A stretch of DNA of 64,000 nt. It comes from Sulfitobacter sp. EhC04 (GTDB lineage: Bacteria; Pseudomonadota; Alphaproteobacteria; Rhodobacterales; Rhodobacteraceae). Each line of letters opens with the position of its first letter. Positions within the stretch are counted from its first letter, which is position 1. Made by a program: the position numbers and the translations under genes. Location of the stretch: assembly GCF_001650875.1 (NCBI RefSeq), contig NZ_LXYI01000016.1:23949-87948 (forward strand). Reading direction: 5' to 3'. This document shows, one piece after another, positions 43,546-52,494 of the stretch. The notes beneath the pieces were generated by a model, which was given only the letters and a program-made list of their open reading frames with translations, made no database searches and was not told the origin of the DNA.

Positions 43546-44844
43546 ATGCCAGAGAACAGAATAATCATTGCCGGGGGCGGGATCGGCGGTCTGGCCCTTG
43601 GGCTGACGCTGCACCAGATCGGCGTGCCCTTCACCATCTTCGAATCCGTCAGCGAACTGCGCCCCCTCGGTGTGGGCATCAACCTGCAACCCAACGCGGT
43701 GCGCGAATTGTTCGAGATGGGCATCACAGCGGAAGAACTGGACAAGGCAGGCGTGCCCGCCCGCGAATGGGCGCTGGTGGGCCAACAGGGTCAGGAAATC
43801 TACGCCGAGCCGCGCGGCCTTGAGGCCGGATACAACTGGCCACAATATGCGATGCACCGTGGACACCTTCAGATGTTACTGGCACAGGTCCTGATGGACC
43901 GGGCAGGTACGGATGCGGTGCGCCTGGGCAGCCGCGTGACGGGGTATCAACAGACGCCCGATGGCGGCGTGAGCGCAATCGTGACTTCCCCCGACGGGTC
44001 AGAACGCCGCGAGACCGGTGCCTTGCTGATCGGTGCGGACGGCATCCATTCAAAGGTGCGCGCCCAGATGCACCCGGATCAGCCGCCGATCCACTGGGGC
44101 GGTGCTGTCATGTGGCGCGGCACCAGCATGGTCAAGCCGGTGCGCACCGGATCATCCTTCATCGGGCTGGGCACGCACCGTCAGCGCATGGTGATCTACC
44201 CGATCTCGCCGCCCGACCCCGACACCGGGCTGGCGCAGGTCAACTGGATCGCAGAGGTCACCATGGACGACCCCGGCGCACGCGACGACATCGGCTGGTT
44301 CCGGCAGGTGGAGATCGGGGATTTCGCGCATCACTTCGATGACTGGGTCTATGACTGGCTCGACGTGCCTGCCCTGCTGCGCGGGGCTGATGTGGCCTAT
44401 GAGAACCCGATGATCGACCGCGACCCGGTGGAGACCTGGGTGGATGGCCCGGTGGCCCTGATGGGCGATGCGGCCCATGCGATGTATCCGACCGGGTCAA
44501 ACGGGGCGAGCCAGGCCATCGTGGATGCACGCGAGCTGGGCGCGGCCTTCCTCGCACATGGCGTCACACCCGCTGCGCTGGCGGCCTTCGATGCGAAACT
44601 CTGCGCCCCGATCTCGGCGCTGATCCTGCGCAACCGGGGTGCCGGGCCGTTTGGCCTGCTCAACATGGTGAACGACCGCTGCGGCGGCACGTTCGACAAC
44701 ATCGACGACGTGATCCCGGCAGCAGAACGGGCTGAGTTCATGGCAAAATACAAGGCCGCCGCCGGTTTCGCCATCGAGGCGCTGAACAGCGCCGCGCCCA
44801 TCATTCCCGATAGCGCGCAGGTGCGTCAACGTGCCGCCGAATAG
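43546..44844 (+). CDS. FAD-dependent monooxygenase (salicylate hydroxylase/UbiH-like)
   Basis: A 432-aa class A flavoprotein monooxygenase. The motifs are RIIIAGGGIGGLALGLTLHQ (about 5-24), LLIGADGIHSKVRAQ with the DG signature, and VALMGDAAHAMYPTGSNGASQAIVDA. A long single-domain form without a thioredoxin tail suggests a salicylate-hydroxylase-like enzyme. It lies 61 bases after the amidohydrolase on the same strand, so the two may act in one pathway. The substrate is not evident. Confidence 0.85.
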   Translation: MPENRIIIAGGGIGGLALGLTLHQIGVPFTIFESVSELRPLGVGINLQPNAVRELFEMGITAEELDKAGVPAREWALVGQQGQEIYAEPRGLEAGYNWPQYAMHRGHLQMLLAQVLMDRAGTDAVRLGSRVTGYQQTPDGGVSAIVTSPDGSERRETGALLIGADGIHSKVRAQMHPDQPPIHWGGAVMWRGTSMVKPVRTGSSFIGLGTHRQRMVIYPISPPDPDTGLAQVNWIAEVTMDDPGARDDIGWFRQVEIGDFAHHFDDWVYDWLDVPALLRGADVAYENPMIDRDPVETWVDGPVALMGDAAHAMYPTGSNGASQAIVDARELGAAFLAHGVTPAALAAFDAKLCAPISALILRNRGAGPFGLLNMVNDRCGGTFDNIDDVIPAAERAEFMAKYKAAAGFAIEALNSAAPIIPDSAQVRQRAAE

Positions 44845-44890
44845 CGCTAACGCGCCCCGCCTTAGACTTGAAACGCCGATACCGGGTGTA

Positions 44891-45598
44891 TCAGGTTAAA
44901 GGCGGGACGCTGTAACCAGCCAATGCCGGATAATCGCTGACCAGCAGGCGGCGGGGGGCCACGTCCTCCTCCACGTCTGAGAACCGGGCAATCGGTTCGC
45001 GAAAGATATTGTCGGTTTCGTCGTCGTTCACCGTGCTGACCTCACCGATCAGCACATCGCCGCCCTCACCCCAGAAGGCATGCCAGTCGCCGGGCCGCAG
45101 GGTCACGCTTTGCCCCGGCGCCAGGCGCAGCTTTTCCCCTGGCTGATAGGGCCGCAGCAGACCGTCGCACATCACTTCGCCGCCCCGGTCGGGTGCAAAT
45201 GCGCCCGTATTGTCAGAGCCGTATAGCTCGACCACCAGAGTCGCACCGCCCCGGTTGATGATGTCTTCGGCCTTGATCACATGGGTGTGCATCGGCGACA
45301 GCTGATCGCGTTTCGAGATCAGCAGTTTCTCGGCATAACACATGCCCCGCCCCGCCGTGAGATCACTCAGCAGCCCGTTGCGCAGGGTGAACAGCACCAG
45401 CCCCATTTCGTCAAAGCGGCCCGCGCCATAGTCGGTCACATCCCAGCCGCAGCGCGCATTGACGACATGGGGTGCGGCGGCGGCCTGCGCCGAAAACGCC
45501 TCCGGCGTCCAATCGGCGAAAGGCGGCAGGACAAAGCCGTGACGGCGGATCATTTCATCCGCCTCGGCCAGCAGATCGTTGATGCGGGATCGTTTCAT
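44891..45598 (-). CDS. D-lyxose/D-mannose ketol-isomerase (cupin family)
   Basis: A 235-aa cupin sugar isomerase. It contains LTAGRGMCYAEKLLISKRDQ, the metal ligands in SPMHTHVIKAEDIINRGG, and a C-terminal GDWHAFWGEGGDVLIGEVST with Glu and His ligands. Family members interconvert D-lyxose with D-xylulose and often D-mannose with D-fructose. It lies 23 bases after the ROK repressor on the same strand, hence probably in the fructose/mannose regulon. Confidence 0.83.
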   Translation of the reverse strand: MKRSRINDLLAEADEMIRRHGFVLPPFADWTPEAFSAQAAAAPHVVNARCGWDVTDYGAGRFDEMGLVLFTLRNGLLSDLTAGRGMCYAEKLLISKRDQLSPMHTHVIKAEDIINRGGATLVVELYGSDNTGAFAPDRGGEVMCDGLLRPYQPGEKLRLAPGQSVTLRPGDWHAFWGEGGDVLIGEVSTVNDDETDNIFREPIARFSDVEEDVAPRRLLVSDYPALAGYSVPPLT

Positions 45599-45621
45599 CA
45601 GGGTCGCCTCTGGTTGCGCTG

Positions 45622-46845
45622 TCAGTCTACCGAAAAGGAATGTGCCATCAGGAAATACTGGCTGAAGATCGGCGCGCAGGCCGCCCCGATCGCACGGGCG
45701 TCCCCGCCGATACCCCCTGCCTCCAGTCGCGGCAGGATCAGGCCCCGGCTGTCCTCGGCCATCATGCAGGCGCGGACCTGCGCCACCAGCCGCGTGCGGA
45801 TGGTCTGGGGGAAAGCACCGTCGATGACCACAGCCTCGAAATCAATCACCGCACAGGCTGACAAGGCGGCGCGGGCAATTTCCGATGCAATTTCGTCGAT
45901 CCATTCCGCGACCAGTGGCTCAAAAGCGGACCAATCCTGCGGTTGAACCCACAACGCGCGCGGGTCGACGCCTGCCGCGCTCAGCTTTGTTTCCAGCAGA
46001 TGTATCGACGCCACATCCACCAATTGCCTTGTGCGCCCGCCCTTGTCGCCCACCCGAAGCGACCCCAGTGCGCCTGCATTGCCGGAAGCCCCCTCATAAA
46101 CCGAATGGTTCAGGACAATTCCGCCGCCAATGAAGGTAGAGACAAAGAAATAGGCGAAATCCCGAAACTCCTTGCCCCGGCCATAGACATATTCGGCCCA
46201 GCAGGCACTGGTCGCATCGTTCACCATGAATACCGGCAGATCGGAAAATTCAGCCACGCGCTCTTCGAATACCGTGTCTTTCCAGGTCATGAACTGGTCG
46301 TCCGCATTGCCCCCGGAGGCACCCCATTTCCAGATCTCGAAAGGTGCCGCGATGCCGATGCCGCACAGCCGTTCCGCCTGTTCGGGGCCAATTTCCGCCA
46401 CAGCCGCCTCGAAGGCCTCCTTCATGAAGCCAAAGACCCGGTCCGGGATCGCCATATCATAGGCGATCCGACGTTCGAACAGGATGTCGCCGGTCAGATT
46501 GGTGAGCAACAGTTCACTGCTCCGCCGTCCCAGCTTGAACCCGACCGAGAGCGCCCCAGCGGGGTTCACCGCCATCGGCACGGAAGGCTTTCCCACCCGG
46601 CCCTTGACCGGCTCCCCCTTGAGCACCAGACCGTCGCTTTCCAATTTTCGCAGGATCACCGAAACCGTCTGGGCCGACAGATGGGTGTCGCGGGCAATGT
46701 CACTGCCGGGCATCTGCCCGTGCCGATGCAACAGGGAAAGGATCAGCCGTTCGTTATGATTGCGCAGTCCTTTCTGGTTTGCACCATTGCTGAGCGGGCG
46801 GATTGCGACCGAAGAGTCCATGTTATTTTCTTCCGGATTTTTCAT
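45622..46845 (-). CDS. frcR: ROK family transcriptional repressor (FrcR-type)
   Basis: A 407-aa ROK repressor. An N-terminal winged helix (SDIARDTHLSAQTVSVILRKLESDGLV, about 48-74) precedes the sugar-kinase-like domain (GIGIAAPFEIW, FFVSTFIGGGIVLN). The usual ROK zinc motif CxCGxxGC is replaced by ASGNAGALG. The ATG at 46845 is used; ATG at 46821 has a better ribosome site (GGAAG) and is an alternative. A much longer frame reads antisense through frcB and is rejected. It faces the fructose operon across a shared operator. Confidence 0.84.
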   Translation of the reverse strand: MKNPEENNMDSSVAIRPLSNGANQKGLRNHNERLILSLLHRHGQMPGSDIARDTHLSAQTVSVILRKLESDGLVLKGEPVKGRVGKPSVPMAVNPAGALSVGFKLGRRSSELLLTNLTGDILFERRIAYDMAIPDRVFGFMKEAFEAAVAEIGPEQAERLCGIGIAAPFEIWKWGASGGNADDQFMTWKDTVFEERVAEFSDLPVFMVNDATSACWAEYVYGRGKEFRDFAYFFVSTFIGGGIVLNHSVYEGASGNAGALGSLRVGDKGGRTRQLVDVASIHLLETKLSAAGVDPRALWVQPQDWSAFEPLVAEWIDEIASEIARAALSACAVIDFEAVVIDGAFPQTIRTRLVAQVRACMMAEDSRGLILPRLEAGGIGGDARAIGAACAPIFSQYFLMAHSFSVD

Positions 46846-46870
46846 GGACAGACCTTGATCTGGATTAATT

Positions 46871-46896
46871 AGTAAATCAAGTTTATTTATTAATTG
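46871..46896. promoter_or_regulatory. Candidate ROK/FrcR operator, copy B
   Basis: An AT-rich site between the divergent repressor and frcB. It matches 34515-34540 at 19 of 26 positions, with AAATCA on the left and TTTATTAATT on the right at the same spacing. The right end runs into TTGACA (46894-46899), a likely -35 of frcB. Confidence 0.6.
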
Positions 46897-46977
46897 ACAC
46901 ACGCTATGGTTTTGCTCAGTCTCTCTATGCAACGGCGCTCGATTCGAGGCGCTTGTTGGATATTCTGGGAGGAAACC

Positions 46978-47997
46978 ATGAAGAAACTCATCGCTGGCAC
47001 CGCATTGGGCCTGATCGCCATGACCGGCACTGCCTTTGCCGACGCACATGCCGTATCGGCCTGCCTGATCACCAAGACCGATACGAACCCCTTTTTCGTG
47101 AAGATGCGCGAAGGGGCCACCGCCAAGGCCGAAGAGCTGGGCATGACCCTGAACACCTACGCCGGCAAGATCGACGGCGACCACGAAACACAGGTTTCCG
47201 CAATCGAGACCTGCATCGCCAACGGTGCAAAGGGCATCCTGCTGACCGCCTCCGACACGTCCTCCATTGTGCCTGCCGTACAGCAGGCGCGCGATGCGGG
47301 CATTCTGGTGATCGCGCTGGATACACCGCTTGACCCCATCGACGCGGCGGACATGACATTCGCGACCGACAATTTCCTGGCCGGTGAGTTGATCGGCCAA
47401 TGGGCTGCCGCCGCATTGGGCGACGGCACTGCCGATGCCAAGATCGCGATGCTGGACCTGGCTGTCAGCCAGCCCACCGTCGGCGTGCTGCGCGACCAGG
47501 GCTTTCTGAAGGGTTTCGGCATTGATCTGGCCGACCCGAACCGGAACGGAGACGAGGAAGACCCCCGCATCATCGGCAACGACGTGACCGCCGGGAACGA
47601 AGAAGGCGGGCGCAAGGCGATGGAGAACCTGCTGGCACAGGACCCGATGATCAACGTGGTCTATACCATCAACGAACCGGCGGCAGCCGGTGCCTATGAG
47701 GCGCTGAAATCCATCGGTCGTGAAAACGATGTGCTGATCGTGTCGGTCGATGGCGGTTGCCCCGGTGTCGAGAACGTGGCCGATGGCGTGATCGGTGCCA
47801 CCTCGCAGCAATATCCGCTGCTGATGGCATCCAAGGGCATCGAAGCAATTGCCGCCTTCGCCAAGGACGGCACCAAGCCCGCCGCGACGGATGGCAAGGA
47901 CTTCTTCGACACCGGCGTGGCGCTGGTGACGGACAAGCCCGTCGATGGCGTTGACAGCATCAGCGTCGCCGAAGGCAAGGAACTTTGCTGGGGCTGA
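46978..47997 (+). CDS. frcB: Fructose ABC transporter, periplasmic binding protein
   Basis: A 339-aa ribose/galactose-type binding protein. The signal peptide is [21 protein letters not shown]. It has [60 protein letters not shown] and [16 protein letters not shown], all typical of FrcB. ATG at 46978 follows GGGAGGAAACC. It is divergent from the ROK repressor and followed by a terminator before frcC. Confidence 0.88.
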   Translation: MKKLIAGTALGLIAMTGTAFADAHAVSACLITKTDTNPFFVKMREGATAKAEELGMTLNTYAGKIDGDHETQVSAIETCIANGAKGILLTASDTSSIVPAVQQARDAGILVIALDTPLDPIDAADMTFATDNFLAGELIGQWAAAALGDGTADAKIAMLDLAVSQPTVGVLRDQGFLKGFGIDLADPNRNGDEEDPRIIGNDVTAGNEEGGRKAMENLLAQDPMINVVYTINEPAAAGAYEALKSIGRENDVLIVSVDGGCPGVENVADGVIGATSQQYPLLMASKGIEAIAAFAKDGTKPAATDGKDFFDTGVALVTDKPVDGVDSISVAEGKELCWG

Positions 47998-48097
47998 GGA
48001 CAGACCCGAGACGGCAGATCCTTTGACCCGCCGCACGCAGATACGCTAACCTCGGGCCAGTAACGACACGCTGGCCGACAACCCAAACGCAGACCGG

Positions 48098-48121
48098 GGG
48101 CGGGCCAAGCCCGCCCTTTTT
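48098..48121 (+). terminator. Intrinsic terminator between frcB and frcC
   Basis: GGGCGGGC (48098-48105) and GCCCGCCC (48109-48116) form a perfect 8-bp stem with a 3-base loop and a T run to 48121. It would let only part of the transcripts continue into the permease and ATPase genes, giving excess binding protein. Confidence 0.85.
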
Positions 48122-48166
48122 GCATCCAGCGCCGGACCCGTCGCGGATTTTCAACGGAGAGAGCAC

Positions 48167-49228
48167 ATGTCGCAATCCGATAATTTCGAGGCCGCAGCCT
48201 CCACCGCCGCGTCCGATGTGGCGCGGTTCGACGAAGACGACAAGGGGCTGATCGGCCGCTTCCATCACGCCCTGCACACGACACCCTCGCTGGTGCCGCT
48301 GATCGTGTTGCTGGCATCCATCGTGGTGTTCGGCAGCATCCTGGGCTCCAAGTTCTTTTCCCCCTTCGCGCTGACGCTGATCCTGCAACAGGTCCAGATC
48401 GTCGGCATCGTCGCCGCCGCGCAAAGCCTGGTGATCCTGACGGCGGGCATTGACCTGAGCGTCGGGGCCATCGCGGTGATATCTTCGGTGATCATGGGGC
48501 AATTCACCTTCCGTTACGGGCTGCCGGTCGAGGTTGCCGTGGTGTGCGGGCTGGGTTTCGGCACCGCCATCGGGGCGGTCAACGGCTGGCTGGTGGCCGC
48601 CATGAAACTGCCCCCCTTCATCGTGACGCTGGGCATGTGGCAAATCGTGCTGGCGGCAAATTTTCTCTACTCTGCCAATGAAACCATCCGCAGCCAGGAC
48701 ATCGCCGAACAGGCACCGCTGTTGCAGATGATGGGGGCCAAGTTCAGCATCGGCGGGGCGGTCTTTACCTTCGGCGTGGTCTTTATGCTGCTGCTGGTGC
48801 TGGTGCTTGCCTATGTTCTGAAACACACCGCCTGGGGCAGGCATGTCTATGCCGTGGGCGACGATGCGGAGGCCGCAGAACTGTCAGGCGTAAACGTGCG
48901 CGGCACGCTGATCTCGGTCTATGCCATCGCCGGGCTGATCTGCGGCTTTGCCGGCTGGGCGTTGATCGGGCGGATCGGATCGGTCTCGCCCACGTCGGGA
49001 CAGCTCTTGAACATCGAGAGCATCACCGCCGTGGTGATCGGGGGCATATCGCTTTTCGGCGGTCGCGGCTCGATCCTCGGCACCTTCTTCGGCGCGTTGA
49101 TCGTGGGTGTCTTCACCCTCGGGCTGCGGCTGTTGGGGGCGGACGCACAATGGACATTCCTGCTGATCGGCCTGCTGATTATCGCAGCGGTGGCGGTGGA
49201 TCAATGGATTAGAAAGGTGGCGGCATAA
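48167..49228 (+). CDS. frcC: Fructose ABC transporter, permease
   Basis: A 353-aa sugar permease of the RbsC/FrcC family. After a hydrophilic N terminus it has LVPLIVLLASIVVFGSILG, the signature LVILTAGIDLSVGAIAVIS (about 86-104), VYAVGDDAEAAELSGVNVRG and the LNIESITAVVIGGISLFGGRGS loop. The start is preceded by GGAGAGAGC. The stop overlaps the frcA start by one base. Confidence 0.9.
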   Translation: MSQSDNFEAAASTAASDVARFDEDDKGLIGRFHHALHTTPSLVPLIVLLASIVVFGSILGSKFFSPFALTLILQQVQIVGIVAAAQSLVILTAGIDLSVGAIAVISSVIMGQFTFRYGLPVEVAVVCGLGFGTAIGAVNGWLVAAMKLPPFIVTLGMWQIVLAANFLYSANETIRSQDIAEQAPLLQMMGAKFSIGGAVFTFGVVFMLLLVLVLAYVLKHTAWGRHVYAVGDDAEAAELSGVNVRGTLISVYAIAGLICGFAGWALIGRIGSVSPTSGQLLNIESITAVVIGGISLFGGRGSILGTFFGALIVGVFTLGLRLLGADAQWTFLLIGLLIIAAVAVDQWIRKVAA

Positions 49229-49992
49229 TGGAACCCATTCTCAAAGCACGCGGATTGGTCAAACGCTACGGCAAGGTGACCGCGCTGGATCACTGCGACT
49301 TCGAACTCTATCCGGGCGAGATTCTCGCGGTGATCGGCGACAACGGCGCGGGCAAGTCCTCTCTCATCAAGGCGGTGTCGGGTGCGGTGATCCCGGACGC
49401 AGGCACCGTGACGCTGGAGGGGCGCGAAGTTCGCTTTACCTCCCCCATCGACGCCCGCAATGCAGGGATCGAGACGGTCTATCAGACCCTTGCCATGTCT
49501 CCGGCCCTGTCGATCGCGGACAATATGTTCATGGGCCGTGAAATCCGCAAACCGGGGTTCCGGGGCAAGGTCCTGCGCCAGCTCGACCGCAAGCGGATGG
49601 AAGAAATCGCCCGCGAAAAGCTGAGCGAGCTTGGCCTGATGACGATACAGAACATCAACCAGGCCGTCGAAACCCTGTCTGGTGGCCAGCGCCAGGGCGT
49701 TGCAGTGGCGCGGGCGGCGGCCTTTGGCTCCAAGGTGATCATCCTGGACGAGCCGACCGCCGCATTGGGGGTCAAGGAAAGCCGCCGGGTACTGGAACTG
49801 ATCCAGGACGTGAAGAGCCGGGGCATCCCGATCATCCTGATCAGCCACAACATGCCGCATGTTTTCGAAGTTGCAGATCGGATTCACGTGCACCGGCTCG
49901 GCAAACGGCTTTGCGTCATCGACCCGAAAGAACACACGATGTCCGATGCAGTGGCCTTTATGACCGGGGCCAAGGAACCGCAGGCGGCCTGA
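49228..49992 (+). CDS. frcA: Fructose ABC transporter, ATP-binding protein (single domain)
   Basis: A 254-aa ATPase with one ABC domain, in contrast to the two-domain RbsA type. Walker A is IGDNGAGKSSLIKAV, the signature LSGGQRQGVAVARAA and Walker B VIILDEPTAALGV. A single-domain ATPase is the known form in Frc systems. It is coupled to frcC and precedes frcK by 4 bases. Confidence 0.9.
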   Translation: MEPILKARGLVKRYGKVTALDHCDFELYPGEILAVIGDNGAGKSSLIKAVSGAVIPDAGTVTLEGREVRFTSPIDARNAGIETVYQTLAMSPALSIADNMFMGREIRKPGFRGKVLRQLDRKRMEEIAREKLSELGLMTIQNINQAVETLSGGQRQGVAVARAAAFGSKVIILDEPTAALGVKESRRVLELIQDVKSRGIPIILISHNMPHVFEVADRIHVHRLGKRLCVIDPKEHTMSDAVAFMTGAKEPQAA

Positions 49993-49996
49993 TCCC

Positions 49997-50614
49997 ATGC
50001 TGGATATGCTGGTCACCCGCATCAAGGCGGCACCCCTGCGCGGCAAGCGCAGGCTGGTCGCCGTGGTGGGCCCACCCGCCAGCGGCAAATCCACGCTGGC
50101 CGAAGCTCTTGCCGCAGCGGACCCTTCCTTTCGCATGGTCCCGATGGACGGGTTTCATCTGGACAATGACCTGCTGCGGGACCGCGACCTGTTACACCGC
50201 AAGGGCGCGCCGGAAACCTTCGATGTCAGGGGTTTTCTGCATCTGGTCAGCCGACTGGCGCAAGACGACGAGGTGATCTATCCCATTTTCAACCGCAAGC
50301 TGGACCGCGCGATTGCAGGCGCAGGCGTGGTCGGGCCGACCACCGAGACCGTGATCGTAGAAGGTAACTACCTGCTGCTGGACCGCCCCGGATGGCGCGA
50401 TCTTGCTGCGCTCTGGGATCTGTCGATCCGCCTGGGTGTGCCCGCAGAGACCCTGGAAACCCGACTGATGCAGCGCTGGCTGGATCACGGGTTTTCGGCA
50501 GAGGAAGCCGCCCACAAGGTCTATCAGAACGACATGATAAACGCACAAGCAGTAATTGCCGATGCGCTGCCTGCCGATATCAGCCTGACGCCGGACGACC
50601 TGAAACAGACCTAG
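49997..50614 (+). CDS. frcK: Frc-operon kinase, nucleoside/pantothenate-kinase-like P-loop protein
   Basis: A 205-aa P-loop kinase. Walker A is VVGPPASGKSTLAEAL (about 24-39), then MVPMDGFHLDN with the Asp typical of uridine/pantothenate kinase folds. VIVEGNYLLLD and a lid region (RLMQRWLDHGF) follow. Homologs sit at the end of frc operons and are called FrcK, but the phosphorylated substrate is not settled. It ends overlapping the convergent dehydrogenase by 4 bases. Confidence 0.83.
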   Translation: MLDMLVTRIKAAPLRGKRRLVAVVGPPASGKSTLAEALAAADPSFRMVPMDGFHLDNDLLRDRDLLHRKGAPETFDVRGFLHLVSRLAQDDEVIYPIFNRKLDRAIAGAGVVGPTTETVIVEGNYLLLDRPGWRDLAALWDLSIRLGVPAETLETRLMQRWLDHGFSAEEAAHKVYQNDMINAQAVIADALPADISLTPDDLKQT

Positions 50615-51561
50615 ACCGGGTTCAACGGCTTGCCGTCTTTGAAGAAGGCAACAAGGTTGGCCACTGCCATCAACCCCATGTCCTCGCGCACCTCCTGCGC
50701 CGAAGTGCCCAGATGCGGCAGCAGCGTCACATTCTCCATCACGCGCAGCGCCTCCGGCACTTTCGGTTCGAATTCGTAGACATCCAGCCCTGCCCCCGCA
50801 ATGCGCCCCTGCTGCAATGCTTCGATCAGCGCCGCTTCGTCCACCACATCGCCGCGCGCGATGTTGATAAGCACGCTCTCGCGCTTCATCACGCCAAGCG
50901 CCGCGGCGTCGATCAGATGATGGGTTTCGGGCGTGGCGGGCACCGCCAGCACGACCACATCAGCCGCCTGAAGAACATCCTCCAACTGCGGCAGTTGCGC
51001 CGCCTCGAATGGCAGGCCAGCCACGGCGGAACGGTTGTGGAAAACAATTTTCATGCCAAAGCCCAGCGCGGCCCGTTGCGCAATCGCCTGGCCAATCCGC
51101 CCCATGCCGACAACCCCCAATGTCTTGCCAGTCACATGCATGCCCAAAAGCTGCGTGGGATGCCAACCGGGCCAATTTCCGTCCCGAACCATCCTTTCGC
51201 CCTCGCCCGCGCGGCGGCAGGTCATCAGCATCAGGGTCATGGCAATGTCAGCGGTTGCATCGGTCACCGCGCCGGGCGTGTTGCTGACCGCCACCCCGGC
51301 GGCACGGGCGGCCTTGGCGTCGATATGATTGAAACCCACGCCAAAGTTGGCAAGGATGCGGCACCGCGGCTGGCCCTCGAAACAGGACGCGTCGAAAGCA
51401 TCCCCCAGGGTTGGCAGAACCGCGTCGAATTCGGTCAGTGCACGCATCCGTTCAGCTTTGGTCAGGGGCAAGGTTTCTGCGCGCACTTCCACGTCGAAAT
51501 ATCGCTGTGCCTCGGTCACCACCTTGTCCGGCAGGGGCCGCGTGATCCATAGTTTCTGCAT
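50611..51561 (-). CDS. D-isomer-specific 2-hydroxyacid dehydrogenase (glyoxylate reductase-like)
   Basis: A 316-aa dehydrogenase with LANFGVGFNHIDAKAARAAG, the nucleotide motif LGVVGMGRIGQAIAQRA, catalytic Arg in INIARGDVVDE and His in TLLPHLGTSA. ATG at 51561 follows GGAGGACAAC, so an upstream extension is rejected. It resembles the enzyme at 10.7 kb in architecture and may also reduce glyoxylate or hydroxypyruvate. Confidence 0.87.
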   Translation of the reverse strand: MQKLWITRPLPDKVVTEAQRYFDVEVRAETLPLTKAERMRALTEFDAVLPTLGDAFDASCFEGQPRCRILANFGVGFNHIDAKAARAAGVAVSNTPGAVTDATADIAMTLMLMTCRRAGEGERMVRDGNWPGWHPTQLLGMHVTGKTLGVVGMGRIGQAIAQRAALGFGMKIVFHNRSAVAGLPFEAAQLPQLEDVLQAADVVVLAVPATPETHHLIDAAALGVMKRESVLINIARGDVVDEAALIEALQQGRIAGAGLDVYEFEPKVPEALRVMENVTLLPHLGTSAQEVREDMGLMAVANLVAFFKDGKPLNPV

Positions 51562-51731
51562 GTTGTCCTCCGGCTGCTCCGCAGCCTGTTTAGGCCCGTC
51601 GCATAGCAGAGACCACGCCTTCATCGCTATTTTATGCCCAAATGCTCCAGCGCCCGGCCTGTGACCGGCGCGACGCCGGTGTCACATGCGATTGCTGCGA
51701 CCGGAACATGAGACCTTGGACCGGACCCGTT

Positions 51732-51773
51732 CGCAAATGATGACATGTCAAAAATGACATGTCATCATTTGCG
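51732..51773. repeat. Perfect 19-bp inverted repeat with AAAA loop
   Basis: CGCAAATGATGACATGTCA (51732-51750) is followed by AAAA and its exact reverse complement (51755-51773). It lies in the 280-base space between two minus-strand genes, 68 bases after the eda stop. There is no T tract on either side. It may be a transcript-end structure for eda-edd or a protein-binding dyad. The rest of the gap shows nothing else. Confidence 0.85.
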
Positions 51774-51840
51774 GCTTCGGTTGATCCATGTCTATGAGAC
51801 CGGTACAAATCTTGCTGAATTGCGCAGGACCAAAGCCGCG

Positions 51841-52479
51841 TTACCCCAGCGCTGCCGCTTCCCGCGCCAGCTCGGTGATGGCTCGCCAGTCGCCAGCCTT
51901 CACCAGCGCAGCGGGTGCCACCCAGCTGCCACCGGCGCAGACCACATTCGGCAGGCTCAAATAGGACAGGGCATTCGACGGGCTGACCCCGCCCGTGGGG
52001 CAAAAGCTGATCTGCGGCAGTGGGCCGCCGAGGGATTTCAGCATGCCCGCGCCTCCCGCCGATTCTGCGGGAAAGAACTTCAGCATGTCATATCCACGCG
52101 CCAACAGGCGCATGGCCTCGCTCGCCGTGGCCGCCCCCGGCAACATCGGCAGGCCCGCCGCTTCTGTCGCTGTCAGCAAGGCATCCGTCGCCCCCGGCGA
52201 CACGCCAAACCGTGCGCCAGCCTTGACGGCGGCGGCCACATCCTGCGCTGTAATCAGCGTCCCGGCACCCACAACCCCGCCTTCGACCTTCGCCATCTCG
52301 GCAATCGCCGCCAGCGCCGCATCGGTGCGCAAGGTCACCTCCAGCACCGGCAGCCCGCCCTCGACGAGGGCCTCGGCCAGGGGGCGGGCATGGGCTACAT
52401 CCTCCACCACGAGGACCGGAATAATGGGCGCCATCCGACACAGGATGCGCGCCTCCCTGCTGCTTTCTGCTGGGGTCAT
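51841..52479 (-). CDS. eda: 2-dehydro-3-deoxyphosphogluconate (KDPG) aldolase
   Basis: A 212-aa class I aldolase. The catalytic Glu is in LPVLEVTLRT and the Schiff-base Lys in DMLKFFPAE; phosphate contacts are in FCPTGGVSPSN. It splits KDPG into pyruvate and glyceraldehyde 3-phosphate. It lies 15 bases after edd on the same strand, forming the Entner-Doudoroff pair. Confidence 0.94.
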   Translation of the reverse strand: MTPAESSREARILCRMAPIIPVLVVEDVAHARPLAEALVEGGLPVLEVTLRTDAALAAIAEMAKVEGGVVGAGTLITAQDVAAAVKAGARFGVSPGATDALLTATEAAGLPMLPGAATASEAMRLLARGYDMLKFFPAESAGGAGMLKSLGGPLPQISFCPTGGVSPSNALSYLSLPNVVCAGGSWVAPAALVKAGDWRAITELAREAAALG

Positions 52480-52494
52480 GATGGGTCTCCGATT

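Noticed and set aside
45622..48036. Single 804-codon minus-strand frame covering the ROK gene and the antisense of frcB
   Set aside because: Only the part from 46845 downward has family signal. The N-terminal 397 codons are a shadow of the GC-rich frcB frame and cross the divergent promoter region.
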